Assembly: GCF_900156675.1 (NCBI RefSeq)
Contig: NZ_FTOH01000007.1
Span: forward strand, 124,001-188,000
Origin: Thalassolituus maritimus
GTDB taxonomy: Bacteria; Pseudomonadota; Gammaproteobacteria; Pseudomonadales; Oceanobacteraceae
DNA length: 64,000 bases
Direction: 5' to 3'
Under the pieces are notes generated by a model. It was not told the origin of the DNA. It made no database searches and saw only the letters and a program-made list of their open reading frames with translations. Each line of letters starts with the position of its first letter. Within the stretch, counting starts at the first letter, position 1. This document shows positions 34,950 to 45,723 of this stretch, in pieces. The translations under genes were made by a program, and so were the position numbers.

Positions 34950-36839
34950 ATGAGCCGAATACACCTGTTATCGCCACGTCTTGCGAACCAGATTGCCGCG
35001 GGCGAAGTTGTAGAACGTCCAGCCAATATCATTAAAGAGTTGGTCGAAAATTCGCTGGATGCTGGTGCTCAGCATATTGATGTTGATGCCGAGCAGGGTG
35101 GCATTAAGCTGCTTCGCGTTCGTGATGACGGGCACGGCATCGGCAAAGACGACCTGCCTTTGTCTCTCAGTCGCCACGCCACCAGTAAAATTACTACGCT
35201 GGATGATCTCGAAGCCGTGGGCACAATGGGTTTCCGTGGTGAAGCCTTGGCGAGTATCTCATCGGTATCACGCCTGACTCTGACATCCAGAGAGAAAGGC
35301 TCAGATGAAGCCTGGCAGGTGAAAGCGGAAGGGCGTGATATGCAGGCGGAAGTCAGCCCGGCAGCCCACCCAACAGGCACCACGGTTGAAGCGCGTGACC
35401 TGTTTTTTAATACGCCAGCACGACGTAAGTTTCTGCGTACAGAAAAAACAGAATTCTCTCACCTTGAAGACACACTGAAAAAGCTCGCACTCAGTCGCTA
35501 TGACGTTGCTTTTACGCTGCGTCATAACAACCGCGTCATTCATTCGTTGCGCCCTGCGGCCCGGACGATTGATCGTGAGAAACGGGTGGCAACACTGCTT
35601 AATCCGCAATTTATGGATAACGCAGTGCACATTGAAACCGAAGGTGCGGGCCTGACAATTGAAGGTTGGGTGGGTTTACCGACGTTTTCGCGTTCGCAGG
35701 GGGATATGCAGTATTTCTTTGTGAACGGTCGGGCGGTGCGTGACAAACTGGTCGTGCACGCAATTAAACAGGCCTACCGTGATGTGCTTTATCACGGTCG
35801 TCATCCGGCGTTTGTGCTTTATCTCTGGTTGGACCCGAAGCTGGTGGACGTTAACGTTCACCCGACTAAGCACGAAGTGCGCTTCCGCGATGGTCGCCTG
35901 GTGCATGATTTTATTTTCCGTTCTCTGCACCGCGCTCTGGCGGACATACGCCCGGAACAGCCGACCGCGAATCTGCAGCCAAGTGCAGCTCCGGCGGCAA
36001 CAGGTACAGAAGCGGGAGAGTTTCAGGGACAGAACCGGCTCGACTGGCAACAGCCTGCTACCGAACGAGTTCCCTTCTCTGCAACCGCTGACGGCGCCGC
36101 GACCTCAACAGCTCAGAATTTTTCTGGCGGTTCTTTTGGTCAGAGTTTTTCTGACAGTCGTCCGGGGCAGGGCGCAGTGGCTGAACAATTACGCAGTTAC
36201 GAACAGCTGAATCAGGGAGCGCCACAACCACTTCCTGAATCCAGTGCAGAAGACCTGCCGCCACTCGGGTTTGCCGTCGCTCAACTGCATGGCATTTATA
36301 TACTCGCGCAGAATGCTCACGGTCTGGTGGTCGTGGATATGCACGCTGCACACGAGCGAATTACCTACGAGCGTTTAAAAGTCGCGGTGGATGAGCAGGG
36401 CGTTCAGAGTCAGCCTTTGCTCGTGCCCGAAACTCTGCACGTCAGTGAGCGTGAGGCCGATGCGGCAGAGCAGTTCTCCGATGAATTCCGTCAGTTCGGC
36501 GTTGAGCTGGCGAGAGTGTCGCCAGAGAGCCTGATGATCCGCCAGATTCCGGTATTGTTGCAGCAGGCAAATGTCGGGCAACTGATCACTGATATGCTGA
36601 GTGATCTGATGGAGCATGGCGCCTCGGACCGGATTCTTGCCCATCGCAACGAACTGCTGTCGACCATGGCGTGCCATGGTTCTGTACGGGCAAACCGGAA
36701 ACTGACCCTACCTGAAATGAATGCTTTGTTACGGGATATGGAAGCCACCGAGCGCTCCGGACAGTGCAACCACGGGCGACCGACCTGGACTCAGATGACG
36801 ATGTCAGAGTTGGATAAGCTCTTTCTGCGGGGCCGCTGA
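34950..36839 (+). CDS. mutL: DNA mismatch repair protein MutL
   Basis: Couples MutS mismatch recognition to strand removal. The 629-residue protein has an N-terminal GHKL ATPase ([58 protein letters not shown]), a low-complexity linker (about 335-440) and a C-terminal dimer domain. The latter carries [12 protein letters not shown], which fits the metal-binding D-x-H-A-x2-E-x4-E endonuclease motif, and CNHGRPTW near the end. So MutL itself probably nicks DNA, as in organisms without MutH. Its stop overlaps the miaA start by one base. Confidence 0.97.
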   Translation: MSRIHLLSPRLANQIAAGEVVERPANIIKELVENSLDAGAQHIDVDAEQGGIKLLRVRDDGHGIGKDDLPLSLSRHATSKITTLDDLEAVGTMGFRGEALASISSVSRLTLTSREKGSDEAWQVKAEGRDMQAEVSPAAHPTGTTVEARDLFFNTPARRKFLRTEKTEFSHLEDTLKKLALSRYDVAFTLRHNNRVIHSLRPAARTIDREKRVATLLNPQFMDNAVHIETEGAGLTIEGWVGLPTFSRSQGDMQYFFVNGRAVRDKLVVHAIKQAYRDVLYHGRHPAFVLYLWLDPKLVDVNVHPTKHEVRFRDGRLVHDFIFRSLHRALADIRPEQPTANLQPSAAPAATGTEAGEFQGQNRLDWQQPATERVPFSATADGAATSTAQNFSGGSFGQSFSDSRPGQGAVAEQLRSYEQLNQGAPQPLPESSAEDLPPLGFAVAQLHGIYILAQNAHGLVVVDMHAAHERITYERLKVAVDEQGVQSQPLLVPETLHVSEREADAAEQFSDEFRQFGVELARVSPESLMIRQIPVLLQQANVGQLITDMLSDLMEHGASDRILAHRNELLSTMACHGSVRANRKLTLPEMNALLRDMEATERSGQCNHGRPTWTQMTMSELDKLFLRGR

Positions 36840-37813
36840 TGTCAGAATCCTTACCTCCTGTGAGTTTACCGCCCGCGATTTTTCTGATGGGGCCGACGGC
36901 CTCAGGTAAGACGGCACTCGCACTGGAGTTGGTTAAGAACCACGATTGCGAAATTATCAGTGTCGATTCAGCGCTGGTCTACAAAGGCATGGACATCGGT
37001 ACCGCCAAGCCGGACGCCAGTATGCAAGCGCAGGCACCGCATCGCCTGATTGATCTGATTGATCCGGCCGAGGCATACTCCGCCGCTAATTTCCGTGAAG
37101 ACGCTTTACGCGAAATGGCAGACATTACCGCCGCAGGCAAAGTGCCATTGCTGGTAGGTGGCACCATGATGTATTTCAAATTTCTCCGCGACGGCGCTGC
37201 AGATCTGCCGAAAGCCGACGAATCAATCCGGCAGCAGCTACTCGAAGAAGGCCTTGAGAAAGGTTGGCCGGCGATGCATGCGCGGCTGGCAGATATCGAT
37301 CCTGAGTCCGCACGTCGCCTGAAGCCTATGGATTCTCAGCGTATTCAGCGTGCGCTTGAGGTGTATCTGATCTCTGGCAAAACACTGACGGAGTACTGGG
37401 CCGAGCAACAGACCGAACCGCTGCCCTACCATGTCGTGAACCTCGCGGTATGCCCGGCAGAGCGCAAGCGTTTACACGAACGCATCGCTGAGCGTTTCCG
37501 TATTATGGTGGCCGATGGTTTTCTCGACGAGGTAAAAGCGCTGCGTGCCCGTGGTGATCTTGATAAGAATATGCCGTCCATCCGTTGCGTTGGATATCGT
37601 CAGGCGTGGGACTATCTGGATGGTGAATACGACTACGACGAGATGATAGAACGGGGCATTATTGCGACGCGCCAACTGGCCAAACGTCAGATCACCTGGC
37701 TGCGTAGCTGGCCCGGTCTTCACTGGCTGGATACCGATGATCCGGATATTGTCAGAAATACCTTGAAAATACTCAGCACCAGCGCCATATTTAGCCGTGA
37801 GAACGGCTGCTGA
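36839..37813 (+). CDS. miaA: tRNA dimethylallyltransferase MiaA
   Basis: Adds a dimethylallyl group to A37 of tRNAs reading UNN codons. The 324-residue protein has the P-loop [14 protein letters not shown], the [16 protein letters not shown] segment, the substrate loop [18 protein letters not shown] and VGGTMMYFK. Its start overlaps the mutL stop (TGATG). miaA-hfq-hflX is the classical gammaproteobacterial order. Confidence 0.97.
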   Translation: MSESLPPVSLPPAIFLMGPTASGKTALALELVKNHDCEIISVDSALVYKGMDIGTAKPDASMQAQAPHRLIDLIDPAEAYSAANFREDALREMADITAAGKVPLLVGGTMMYFKFLRDGAADLPKADESIRQQLLEEGLEKGWPAMHARLADIDPESARRLKPMDSQRIQRALEVYLISGKTLTEYWAEQQTEPLPYHVVNLAVCPAERKRLHERIAERFRIMVADGFLDEVKALRARGDLDKNMPSIRCVGYRQAWDYLDGEYDYDEMIERGIIATRQLAKRQITWLRSWPGLHWLDTDDPDIVRNTLKILSTSAIFSRENGC

Positions 37814-38029
37814 CCGTATTGAATTACCATAACAATGCGGAATTCGGCATTCTCGGGCTGAACCCGACGACCAAATATGTGTCTGTACAGATGATCCGGT
37901 TTAGGTGTACCGGTTTATTTCATGGCCTCCATGTTAGTTTTGGGGCAGGTTCTGGCCACCAATGGGGCAATCTACTATTACTTCGCCGACCGCAGATTGG
38001 AAGGCACTCTCTCATTTAGGAGAACAACT

Positions 38030-38275
38030 ATGTCAAAAGGGCACTCTTTACAAGACCCTTATCTGAACCAGCTTCGTAAGGAGCGTATCCAGGTTTCCAT
38101 CTTTCTGGTTAACGGCATTAAGCTGCAGGGGCAGATCGAATCATTCGATCAGTTCGTTATCCTGCTGAAGAACACCGTGTCTCAGATGGTTTATAAGCAC
38201 GCAATTTCTACTGTTGTTCCTAGCCGCAATGTGCGTCTGGCACCAGCAGCAGAACAGGGTGAAGGCGAGGAATAA
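38030..38275 (+). CDS. hfq: RNA chaperone Hfq
   Basis: A hexameric Sm-like protein that pairs small RNAs with mRNAs. The frame extends upstream, but ATG 38030 after TTAGGAG gives the canonical 81-residue protein ([20 protein letters not shown]). Sm1 ([20 protein letters not shown]) and Sm2 ([12 protein letters not shown]) are intact; a short acidic tail ends in GEGEE. The 216-bp gap after miaA can hold its own promoter. RpoS translation normally depends on Hfq in relatives. Confidence 0.99.
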   Translation: MSKGHSLQDPYLNQLRKERIQVSIFLVNGIKLQGQIESFDQFVILLKNTVSQMVYKHAISTVVPSRNVRLAPAAEQGEGEE

Positions 38276-38474
38276 TCGCCCGGCCTGATCAGGGGCTTTG
38301 CCGTAAAGAGGGCGGGCCCGCTGATATTCCCACCATCCGACTGAAACAGCCGCAGTGTTGTGATTGAGCGTCTGAGGCATCATTGTGTCTCGCATCTGCT
38401 ATTTTTTATCGGAAGCATCCGGTACGACCAGATTTCCAAATTCTGAATAATCGCCGACAAAGGTACATCTATCT

Positions 38475-39785
38475 GTGTTTTTTGAGCGTCCTGACAGTGG
38501 TGGTGAAGAAGCCATCCTCGTACACGTCGACTTCCCCGAAGGAGCGAACCGGGAGGACCTGAGTGAATTCCGTGAACTCGTTATCTCTGCGGGGGCTGAC
38601 CCGGTAGATCTGGTAACGACCAAGCGGGATGTACCTCATGTAAAAACGTTCGTTGGTAAGGGCAAGGTTGAAGAAATCGCTGAAGCGGTGCGTATGCACG
38701 ATGTGAGCCTGGTGATTTTTAACCATGCACTGACACCCAGTCAGGAGCGCAACGTTGAACGTGAAATTAAGTGCCGGGTGCTCGACCGTACCGGCCTGAT
38801 TCTCGATATCTTTGCCCAACGCGCTCGTACCCACGAGGGTAAGTTACAGGTTGAGCTGGCACAGCTGCAGCATCAGTCGACCCGACTGATCCGTGGCTGG
38901 ACTCACCTTGAACGTCAGAAAGGTGGTATCGGCATGCGCGGGCCGGGTGAAACTCAGCTTGAAACTGACCGACGTCTTCTGCGGGAACGGGTAAAGAGTA
39001 TTCATGCCCGTCTTGAGAAAGTAAGGGCACAGCGCAACCAGAGTCGCCGTGCGCGTAAGCGCTCGGATGTGCCGACCGTTGCTATTGTCGGATACACCAA
39101 CGCGGGTAAGTCGACTCTGTTCAATGCACTGACGCAGGCTGATGTCTATGCTGCAGATCAGTTGTTTGCAACGCTTGATCCGACCTTGCGACGCCTCGAA
39201 ATTGATGACGTGGGTGAAATCGTTCTGGCAGACACGGTTGGATTTATCCGACACCTGCCCCATAAACTGGTAGAGGCATTCCGTGCCACTCTGCAGGAAG
39301 CGGCAGAGGCTGATCTGTTGATGCATGTGATCGACTGCGCCTCGGATGAACGGGAAGGCAATATCGAGCAGGTTGAGCTGGTACTCGGTGAAATTCAGGC
39401 GGACGAACTGCCGGAGTTGCGTGTCTACAACAAGATCGATCTGTTGGAATCTGGTGAGCCGCGCATCGACCGGAACGAGGATGGTGTCCCCGTTGCGGTC
39501 TGGGTGTCGGCACAGGAACGACTTGGTTTTGACCTGCTGTGTCAGGCGATGTCTGAGTTGTTGGGCGAAGAGATCTTCGAAGATCGACTCACGCTGGCGC
39601 CTGCGGATGCACGTCTTCGTGCAATTCTTTACGAAAGCGGTGGCGTTCAGGGCGAGGATTTTGCCGATAATGGTGACATCCATCTGCAGATTCGCATGCA
39701 GTTGCAAGACTTTAAACGAGCGTTATCTAAAGCTGAGGTTCCTGAGTCGCGCTTTATCGCGCAACCTGCAGATCCCTGGTTATAG
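38475..39785 (+). CDS. hflX: Ribosome-rescue/splitting GTPase HflX
   Basis: The 436-residue GTPase starts at GTG 38475, giving the family-typical MFFERPDSGGEE N-terminus. The HflX N-terminal domain contains the glycine-rich segment GGIGMRGPGETQLETDRR. The G domain has G1 GYTNAGKSTLFNAL, G3 DTVGFIRHLP and G4 NKIDLL. It splits stalled 70S ribosomes, especially under heat stress (family knowledge). It lies between hfq and hflKC, but each intergenic gap (199 and 123 bp) leaves room for its own promoter. Confidence 0.96.
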   Translation: MFFERPDSGGEEAILVHVDFPEGANREDLSEFRELVISAGADPVDLVTTKRDVPHVKTFVGKGKVEEIAEAVRMHDVSLVIFNHALTPSQERNVEREIKCRVLDRTGLILDIFAQRARTHEGKLQVELAQLQHQSTRLIRGWTHLERQKGGIGMRGPGETQLETDRRLLRERVKSIHARLEKVRAQRNQSRRARKRSDVPTVAIVGYTNAGKSTLFNALTQADVYAADQLFATLDPTLRRLEIDDVGEIVLADTVGFIRHLPHKLVEAFRATLQEAAEADLLMHVIDCASDEREGNIEQVELVLGEIQADELPELRVYNKIDLLESGEPRIDRNEDGVPVAVWVSAQERLGFDLLCQAMSELLGEEIFEDRLTLAPADARLRAILYESGGVQGEDFADNGDIHLQIRMQLQDFKRALSKAEVPESRFIAQPADPWL

Positions 39786-39908
39786 CGAAAGTCGGCGGTT
39801 AGTTGCCCGATTCAATGCCTGATGGGCTGGCCGCTGCGCTCAAATCCGTTATCATGACGGACGTACTATTCATTTATGACAAAACAGCCACACTGACTGG
39901 AGTGATCT

Positions 39909-41096
39909 ATGGCCTGGAATGAGCCTGGCGGTAATGGCAACAAGCCCAAAGACCCTTGGGGTAACAATAACAGGGGCAACGGCGGTGGTGGTGGTAATCA
40001 GCCACCCGATCTGGACGAAGTGATCCGCAAGCTGACTGATAAACTGAACGGTTTATTCGGCGGCAAGAAAAGCGGCGGAAATAACAACAACGGCGGTGAT
40101 GGCAGCATCACAGGCTTTCTTGTTGTAGCCGCAGTCATCGCGGCAATTCTGCTAGCGATGAATTCTGTATACATCCTCGACACTCAGGAACGCGGCGTCG
40201 TATTACGTACTGGTAAGTTTGACCGCATCGAAGGTGAAGGTCTGAACTGGAAACTGCCAGTGATTGAAGACGTAATCATCGTTAACGCGACCCGTGTTCG
40301 TGAAACTGAAATCCGTGAAAGCATGCTGACCGAAGACGAAAACATCGTCGACGTAAAACTGAACGTTCAGTACCGCGTCACCGATCCTGTGTCTTATGCG
40401 CTGCGTGTTGAAGACCCTGAACTGACTCTGCGTGATGCCGCCGAAAGTGCGCTGCGTCATGAGGTGGGTTCCACCGAAATGGACCCTATCCTGACGACAG
40501 GTCGTGTGGTTCTGGCAGAAGCGGTTAAACAGCGTCTGCAGTTCTACATGGATGAGTACAACACAGGTATCACTCTGCAGAACGTGAACATTAAAGACGC
40601 AACCCCGCCAGCGGCGGTGAAAGAAGCGTTCGATGATGTTCAGCGTGCTAAGCAGGATAAAGAACGCACCATCAACGACGCAGAAGCCTACGCGAACTCG
40701 GTTGTTCCGGAAGCCCGTGGTCGCGCTCAGCGTCAGCTCGAAGAAGCCCGCGCCTACCGTGAGCGTGTTGTGGCACGTGCAGAAGGTGAAGCCGATCGCT
40801 TTACCAAGCTGTTAAGCGAGTACAACAAGGCACCAGCCGTTACCCGTGAACGTCTCTACATTGATGCCGTGACTCAGGTGTACAACAAGAGCAGTAAAGT
40901 TCTGGTGGACGTCGAAGGCGGTAACAACATGATGTACCTGCCACTCGATAAACTGACCCAGCAGGCTCAGGGTGTGGCTCGTCAGTCTGATCTCAGTGAT
41001 GAAGACATCAAGCGCCTGACTGATGAAGTGATCCGTGAGGCTAACTCGCGTCGTACTTCAGGCAGTTCATCTACTATTCGTCGGGAGGGTCGATAA
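39909..41096 (+). CDS. hflK: FtsH protease regulator HflK
   Basis: A SPFH/prohibitin-family protein that assembles with HflC into a periplasmic-side cage around the FtsH protease. The 395-residue protein has a Gly/Asn-rich N-terminus (about 1-65), one TM (GFLVVAAVIAAILLAMNSVYI), the SPFH domain (LDTQERGVVLRTGKFDRIEG) and a long charged coiled coil (about 235-300). It overlaps hflC by one base (TAATG). Confidence 0.97.
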   Translation: MAWNEPGGNGNKPKDPWGNNNRGNGGGGGNQPPDLDEVIRKLTDKLNGLFGGKKSGGNNNNGGDGSITGFLVVAAVIAAILLAMNSVYILDTQERGVVLRTGKFDRIEGEGLNWKLPVIEDVIIVNATRVRETEIRESMLTEDENIVDVKLNVQYRVTDPVSYALRVEDPELTLRDAAESALRHEVGSTEMDPILTTGRVVLAEAVKQRLQFYMDEYNTGITLQNVNIKDATPPAAVKEAFDDVQRAKQDKERTINDAEAYANSVVPEARGRAQRQLEEARAYRERVVARAEGEADRFTKLLSEYNKAPAVTRERLYIDAVTQVYNKSSKVLVDVEGGNNMMYLPLDKLTQQAQGVARQSDLSDEDIKRLTDEVIREANSRRTSGSSSTIRREGR

Positions 41097-41965
41097 TGTC
41101 ACCTAAAGCATTTACTTCGCTGATCGTTATCGCGCTGGTGGTCCTGATTGGTAGCCAGAGCTTCTACATCATCAAAGAAACCGAGCGTGCGATTAAGCTG
41201 CGCTTCGGTGAGATGATTGACGACGATGTTCAGCCGGGCATCGGGTTTAAAATGCCACTGGCCGATGTCATCAAGCGTTTCGATGCGCGTGTACTGACGC
41301 TGGATACTCAGCCATCACGCTTCCTGACGTCAGGTAAGAAATACGTCATCGTTGATTCGTTCGCGAAATGGCGCATCAAAGACGTGCGTAATTACTACCA
41401 GGCGACATCGGGTGACCGCACTCGTGCAACGCTTCTTCTGGAAAACCAGGTGAACAAGGGTCTGCGTGACGAAATCGCAGCGCGCAGCCTGTACGAAGTT
41501 GTTTCTGGTGAGCGTGATCAGCTGATGACCAAACTGACCGCAATGCTCAACGAGCAGACGCAGGACGAGCTGGGTATCGAAGTACTGGATGTTCGCGTTA
41601 AAGCGATCGACCTGCCAGATGAGCTGAGCAATAACGTGTATCAGCGTATGTCGGCAGAACGTGGTCGTGAATCCCGTGAGATCCGCTCTGAAGGTAACGA
41701 GCTGGCTGAAGGTATTCAGGCAGACGCAGATCGTCAGAAAACGGTGATCGAGGCAGAAGCCTACCGGGAAGCCGAGCAGATCCGAGGTGAGGGCGATGCT
41801 GAAGCATCGCGCATCTATGCGCAGGCGTTCAATAAAGACCCTGAGTTCTACTCATTTACCCGCAGCCTGAAGGCTTACACTGAGACCTTCGAAGGCAACG
41901 ACGTTCTGTTGCTCGATCCTAAGAGCGACTTCTTCCGTTACCTGAACGACTCCAAAGGGAACTAA
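41096..41965 (+). CDS. hflC: FtsH protease regulator HflC
   Basis: HflK partner; 289 residues. An N-terminal TM (LIVIALVVLIGSQSFYIIKE) is followed by an SPFH domain (ETERAIKLRFGEMIDDD, QVNKGLRDEIAARSLYEVV) and a helical coiled-coil stretch (RESREIRSEGNELAEG to AYREAEQIRGEGDAEA). The C-terminal LLLDPKSDFFRYL motif is typical. The coding end is followed by a pair of hairpins described separately. Confidence 0.97.
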   Translation: MSPKAFTSLIVIALVVLIGSQSFYIIKETERAIKLRFGEMIDDDVQPGIGFKMPLADVIKRFDARVLTLDTQPSRFLTSGKKYVIVDSFAKWRIKDVRNYYQATSGDRTRATLLLENQVNKGLRDEIAARSLYEVVSGERDQLMTKLTAMLNEQTQDELGIEVLDVRVKAIDLPDELSNNVYQRMSAERGRESREIRSEGNELAEGIQADADRQKTVIEAEAYREAEQIRGEGDAEASRIYAQAFNKDPEFYSFTRSLKAYTETFEGNDVLLLDPKSDFFRYLNDSKGN

Positions 41966-41971
41966 TGGCAG

Positions 41972-42052
41972 CCGGGCCTGAACATGTTTGCATGTTCAAG
42001 CCCGGTCAGCTCTGGTAGAATCCCGCAACCGGGCTGGTAGCCCGGTTTTTTT
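41972..42052 (+). promoter_or_regulatory. Tandem hairpins with mutually exclusive pairing, ending in a terminator
   Basis: Segment 1 (41972-41986) pairs with segment 2 (41991-42005) in a 15-bp stem with one mismatch and a TTTG loop. Segment 3, ACCGGGCT (42028-42035), pairs with segment 4, AGCCCGGT (42039-42046), followed by seven T: a good terminator. Segment 2 ends in AGCCCGGT, a perfect complement of segment 3, so 2:3 pairing would disrupt the terminator. It may be a simple double terminator after hflC or an attenuator-like switch for DUF2065-hisZ-purA. Only the pairing is seen; regulation is inference. Confidence 0.6.
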
Positions 42053-42084
42053 GTGCAATTCTGTTTTACATCAAGGTAGAGAAA

Positions 42085-42285
42085 GTGTCCGCAGAAGCCT
42101 GGCATACACTGGCGGTGGCCGTCAGTCTGGTGCTGATTATTGAGGGCGTTATTCCCTTTCTTTACCCCGCACGATGGCGCCAGCTGGTGATCCGGATGGC
42201 CGAGACAGATGACCGCACCATGAGAATGATCGGGCTCTTCAGCATGTCGCTGGGGCTCATCCTGCTTTACCTGTTTAACAATTGA
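42085..42285 (+). CDS. DUF2065 small inner-membrane protein (YjeT-like)
   Basis: A 66-residue protein starting at GTG 42085 (after AGAGAAA). Two hydrophobic helices (TLAVAVSLVLIIEGVIPFLY and RMIGLFSMSLGLILLYLF) flank the conserved basic loop PARWRQLVIRMAE. Its position between hflC and hisZ/purA is conserved in relatives (E. coli yjeT lies between hflC and purA). Function unknown. Confidence 0.88.
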   Translation: MSAEAWHTLAVAVSLVLIIEGVIPFLYPARWRQLVIRMAETDDRTMRMIGLFSMSLGLILLYLFNN

Positions 42286-42295
42286 AGGCTGGACA

Positions 42296-43462
42296 ATGAC
42301 TGGAGCTGACCGTTGGCTGCTGCCTGATGGCATTGACGAAATCCTACCGCCACAGGCGCGTCGTATCGAACAGTTACGCCGCCATCTGCTCGATTATCTC
42401 GATAACTGCGGTTATGACTTCGTTATCCCGCCGGCGCTGGAGTATCTTGATTCACTGCTGACTGGCACAGGTAAAGACCTGGACCTGCGCACTTTCAAAG
42501 TGACCGACCAGTTGTCAGGTCGCCTGATGGGATTGAGCGCTGATACGACACCACAGGTTGCCCGTATCGATGCACACAGCCTTGCTCCGGAAGGCACCAG
42601 CCGTCTGAGTTACTGCCGTACTGTGTTTCACACGCGTCCGGCATCACTGCTGGCCAGCCGCACGCCAACTCAGATTGGTGCAGAGCTGTATGGCGTAGCT
42701 GGCACCAGTGCCGATGTCGAAATCATCAGCGTGATGCTCAGCCTGTTGTCTGAAGCCGGTATCGAAGGTGTTCACCTTGATCTGGGTAATGTCGGTGTAT
42801 TCCGCGCGTTAGCCGACAGTGCTGGACTTAGTGATGAGCAGCAGAGTGAACTGTTTGACCTGCTCAAGCTTAAGTGTCAGACGGATACACTGGCGTGGGT
42901 TGAGCGTGAGCTGAGTGACAGCCGTTTAACCGAAGCATTCAGCCTGGTGGCTTCAATGCAGGGCAGTGCCAGTGCACTGACCGACAAATTTGCACGTTTA
43001 GCTGAACTGGTGCCGGTAGCGGCGCAGCAGCTGAGCGATATGACACAGGCAATTGAAGCGCTGATGCAGCGTTTCCCTCAGGTATCAATCACCTGTGATC
43101 TGACAGAATTACGTGGTTATGATTACCACACAGGTCTGGTATTTGCGGCCTATGTGCCGGGTTACGGTGATGCTGTAGCTCAGGGCGGTCGTTATGATGA
43201 AACCGGTGCTGATTTCGGGCGAGCACGTCCGGCAACCGGTTTCAGTGCAGACCTTAAAGTACTGGCGGCTCTCGGTCAGCGTCAGTTTGAAGCAAAGGAA
43301 ACCGTGGCCGCTCCTGCGTCGGATGATCCGTCGTTATGGCAGGCAATCACGGACTTACGGACCAAAGGATACCGTGTAGTGACCGAAGCGAATGGTGATG
43401 TTGCAGGGGCGTCTCAGCGACTGCAGCAAAACGATGGCCAGTGGACACTGGTCAGCGCCTGA
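42296..43462 (+). CDS. hisZ: ATP phosphoribosyltransferase regulatory subunit HisZ
   Basis: A catalytically inactive histidyl-tRNA synthetase paralogue that activates short-form HisG in histidine biosynthesis. The 388-residue protein has a class II synthetase fold (YDFVIPPALEYLDSLL, FKVTDQLSGRLMGLSADTTP, LRGYDYHTGLVFAAYVPG). It lacks the anticodon-binding domain of HisRS and the usual HisRS catalytic loop. hisG is not in the window, as is common. The start is 10 nt after DUF2065, so they share a transcript. Confidence 0.95.
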   Translation: MTGADRWLLPDGIDEILPPQARRIEQLRRHLLDYLDNCGYDFVIPPALEYLDSLLTGTGKDLDLRTFKVTDQLSGRLMGLSADTTPQVARIDAHSLAPEGTSRLSYCRTVFHTRPASLLASRTPTQIGAELYGVAGTSADVEIISVMLSLLSEAGIEGVHLDLGNVGVFRALADSAGLSDEQQSELFDLLKLKCQTDTLAWVERELSDSRLTEAFSLVASMQGSASALTDKFARLAELVPVAAQQLSDMTQAIEALMQRFPQVSITCDLTELRGYDYHTGLVFAAYVPGYGDAVAQGGRYDETGADFGRARPATGFSADLKVLAALGQRQFEAKETVAAPASDDPSLWQAITDLRTKGYRVVTEANGDVAGASQRLQQNDGQWTLVSA

Positions 43463-43483
43463 ATTTTTAAATTTAACGACTGA

Positions 43484-44791
<1,308 letters not shown>

Positions 44792-44820
44792 TTACGACGT
44801 TCGCTCGTAATGCTCCTAAG

Positions 44821-44842
44821 ACCCGCCTCGGCGGGTTTTTTA
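44821..44842 (+). terminator. Rho-independent terminator after purA
   Basis: ACCCGCC-TC-GGCGGGT stem followed by TTTTTTA, 30 nt after the purA stop. Confidence 0.92.
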
Positions 44843-45201
44843 TTGCCTGACGAAAAGCTGACGATTTGGCAGTAACCAATCAAAACCGACGTGTGGCTTA
44901 TCTGTTTTCTGACGTTTCTTTAATTCCCGTTTCCAAGGAGCCGGTTCAAGTTTCTCAGGACGTGTTCGTGGCCGGATAAGTCTTGCCGTTATGACTAATG
45001 AAAAAGTACTAGTCCGTGTTTATAAAGTTCTCCCTTGCCAACTTTGACTGGTGCTTTCTTCGTATATTTGATTAATTTTCACCCTTTCTTTTTCAGCGGG
45101 CATAGTCGTTGCTCTAGTACTTCTGTCGGCGCTGACTGACACCTTTTCTTATCGCTGGCCACGATGGCGAGCACCAATGAAGTATTAATGGGGCGATTAT
45201 C
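44843..45201. other. 359-bp intergenic region without a convincing gene
   Basis: An AT-richer gap between the purA terminator and the thioesterase. I find no credible coding frame, tRNA or terminator. It holds a 9-bp inverted repeat pair 101 bp apart, AAGTACTAG (45004-45012) and CTAGTACTT (45114-45122), and several T-rich stretches. Promoter elements of the thioesterase probably lie here. Confidence 0.5.
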
Positions 45202-45660
45202 ATGCTGGATTTATACGATTATCCGATTGTTGTTGAGATACCCGTAGCGTGGGGCGAAATGGATTATTTCCACCATGTGAATAACACGGTGTACTTCCGC
45301 TACTTTGAGAGCGCGCGCGTAAAATACGTCGAAGCGATCAAAATTGAAGAATATATGGCGAAGACGGGTATGGGCCCGATTCTTGGTAGCACCAGTGCTA
45401 AGTTCCTGGCGCCGCTTAAGTACCCGGATACCATTAGTGTTGGTATAAAAAGTGTGAAACTGGATTCCGGCCGTATCGTTCAGGAATACGGCGTGTGGAG
45501 CCATGAGACATCCCGCCTGGTCGCTAAAGGTGAAAGCACCATGGTCTTTTTTGATTATAAAAAAGGCCGCCCGTGTGACATCCCGGAAGGGCTGCGCGAA
45601 AATATTCTGAAGCTTGAACCGTATCTTGCAGATACGACAAAGGCGAAAGAGACAGCCTGA
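45202..45660 (+). CDS. Acyl-CoA thioesterase of the 4HBT hot-dog family
   Basis: The 152-residue single-domain thioesterase has the N-terminal catalytic segment WGEMDYFHHVNNTVYFRYFE (Asp near residue 17), followed by a helix and five beta strands. It resembles YbgC/FcbC-type enzymes that hydrolyse acyl-CoA or 4-hydroxybenzoyl-CoA; the substrate is unknown. The start ATG 45202 has a weak GGGGCG box. It is convergent with the GNAT-nitrilase gene across a perfect inverted repeat. Confidence 0.85.
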   Translation: MLDLYDYPIVVEIPVAWGEMDYFHHVNNTVYFRYFESARVKYVEAIKIEEYMAKTGMGPILGSTSAKFLAPLKYPDTISVGIKSVKLDSGRIVQEYGVWSHETSRLVAKGESTMVFFDYKKGRPCDIPEGLRENILKLEPYLADTTKAKETA

Positions 45661-45682
45661 TTGTCGGGAAAAAGGCTGCGAT

Positions 45683-45709
45683 GGCTGCGGTAAATGGATT
45701 ACCGCAGCC
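45683..45709. terminator. Perfect 11-bp hairpin between convergent genes
   Basis: GGCTGCGGTAA-ATGGA-TTACCGCAGCC. The plus-strand tail is TGGCTTTGTTT; on the minus strand CCTTTTT follows about 10 nt later. It probably terminates both genes. Confidence 0.65.
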
Positions 45710-45723
45710 TGGCTTTGTTTCTG

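Noticed and set aside
38276-38474. Possible small gene or RNA between hfq and hflX
   Set aside because: Only a short CCTGATCAGG palindrome is seen; no convincing frame, promoter or terminator.
38844-39707. 287-codon minus-strand frame opposite hflX
   Set aside because: Fully overlaps a highly conserved GTPase with all G motifs; the antisense product has no recognisable feature.
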